Positions 63,260-64,000 of a DNA stretch of 64,000 nt are shown here, piece by piece. The DNA is from Pollenia angustigena (taxonomy: Eukaryota > Arthropoda > Insecta > Diptera > Polleniidae): the NCBI GenBank assembly GCA_930367215.1, contig OV884058.1:104245802-104309801 (forward strand), read 5' to 3'. A model generated the notes under the pieces. It was not told the origin of the DNA. It ran no database searches and saw nothing but the letters and a program-made list of their open reading frames with translations. Within the stretch, counting starts at the first letter, position 1. The number at the start of each line of letters is the position of its first letter. Made by a program: the position numbers and the translations under genes.

Positions 63260-64000
63260 TAATTGAGTTACGCTGAATCCAGTAGTGCTATTTGTTTTTT
63301 AGGTAAGCTCTTGTTTTTGAGATATACCGTTATTTCGAAATTGAAGGAGGTTGCACAACATATATTCGCGTAACTCAAAAACGGTTTAGTTTATTGAAAA
63401 ACCAAATAAAATAGAAATTCCGCAAAAAAATTACCTTAAGGTTAAAGTTTTTTCTAATTTGCGTGGTAATTTTAGAAACAATTTTTTGTTTTTTTTGGGA
63501 AAAAAGTTAAAGTTTTGTCTAATTTGCGTGGTAATTTTAGAAACAATTTTTTGTTTTTTTTTTGGGAAAAAAAATTATTTTTTTAGAAAAATTTCAAAAT
63601 TTTTGTTCTTTAAATCAAAAATAAGTTTTTTTAGACATATAAAAACGAAGTTGTTAACAAAACAAGCCATAAATGTTTAAAATCTGTTTGCAACTTTTGA
63701 TTTTATTCGCAAAACCCCATATTTGTATGGGAGCACTCCTAAGGGGTGGAGATAAAGGACAAATATGTTTTGAAAAATTCTTAGGACGAAAAACTAATGG
63801 AGTCCGGTCATACATTTTATCATCCTAGGGGCGACTTCATGGCAGTTATGGTCCTTTTGCTTAAAAATATTTCTAGTCTGTATTGAAAATGTTGAATGGA
63901 GCCACCTTAAGGAATAGAGATAGAGGGTAGGCTTGTTAAAAATAAATGATGGGGATTAAAAATAAAGTGGGGTCGGTCATACATTTGACCCATCTGTCCC
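63260..64000 (+). repeat. Relative of foldback family F interior, cut by window end
   Basis: CGCTGAATCCAGTAGTGCTA, GATATACCGTTATTTCGAAA, GGTTGCACAACATAT and CTCAAAAACG match 43110-43960. Downstream GGTCATACATTTGACCC matches the centre of the foldback at 44320-44340. This looks like a single-orientation version of the material from which the foldback arms were made. Confidence 0.65.
63442..63570. repeat. 64-bp direct duplication
   Basis: Two adjacent copies of TCTAATTTGCGTGGTAATTT with AGAAACAATTTTTTG and GGGAAAAA, start near 63442 and 63507. Only a few differences. Confidence 0.8.

Overview
The window is about 64 kb of AT-rich, intron-poor, repeat-dominated nuclear DNA from an insect, most likely a higher (cyclorrhaphan) fly. 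The evidence is Jockey-type and RTE-type LINEs with fly-like RT remnants, an insect LINE promoter with a downstream promoter element, Helitron, hAT, Tc1/mariner and PIF-like ends, and interspersed repeats of a kind familiar from flies. I found no host protein-coding gene, rRNA or genuine tRNA gene. Almost every supportable reading frame belongs to a transposable element, and most are broken. The species cannot be named from this sequence.

Layout. 1-7.7 kb holds MITE-like inverted repeats in AT-rich DNA. 7.7-15.2 kb holds two members of one Foldback-like family with matching termini, GC-rich tandem units of about 84 bp and perfect 9-bp target duplications (TSDs). The second copy (9721-15210) has been invaded by a hAT-like element, which holds a LINE remnant, which holds a Helitron, so four insertion layers are readable. 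15.3-20.7 kb holds fragments of a conserved insect transposon ORF, palindromes and a back-to-back MITE pair. 22.3-28.1 kb holds two dead Jockey copies: one internally deleted with a 12-bp TSD, the other split by insertion of a second LINE. 30.6-35.6 kb is a complete Jockey-clade LINE of 4991 bp with a 13-bp TSD, poly(A) tail, ORF1 (three zinc knuckles), ORF2 (endonuclease plus reverse transcriptase) and a 5' internal promoter. It is silenced by two frameshifts and one stop codon. 36-49 kb holds a small Helitron, MITE pairs, a tRNA-like inverted SINE pair, and two large foldback elements (42647-45238 and 47004-48977). The second foldback carries a transposon-type coding fragment. 50-58.7 kb holds a tandem duplication, a transposon 3' exon, a perfect hairpin, two RTE-type LINE remnants and PIF-like nested MITEs. 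59-64 kb holds further TA- and TTA-flanked MITEs, a SINE, a decayed Tc1 transposase and the start of a repeat related to the 42.6-kb foldback.

The genes do not form a host pathway. Each LINE encodes, or once encoded, the proteins for its own target-primed reverse transcription. The many short terminal-repeat elements have no transposase of their own and would have depended on enzymes supplied elsewhere. Order of events can be read from nesting and from paralogous empty sites.
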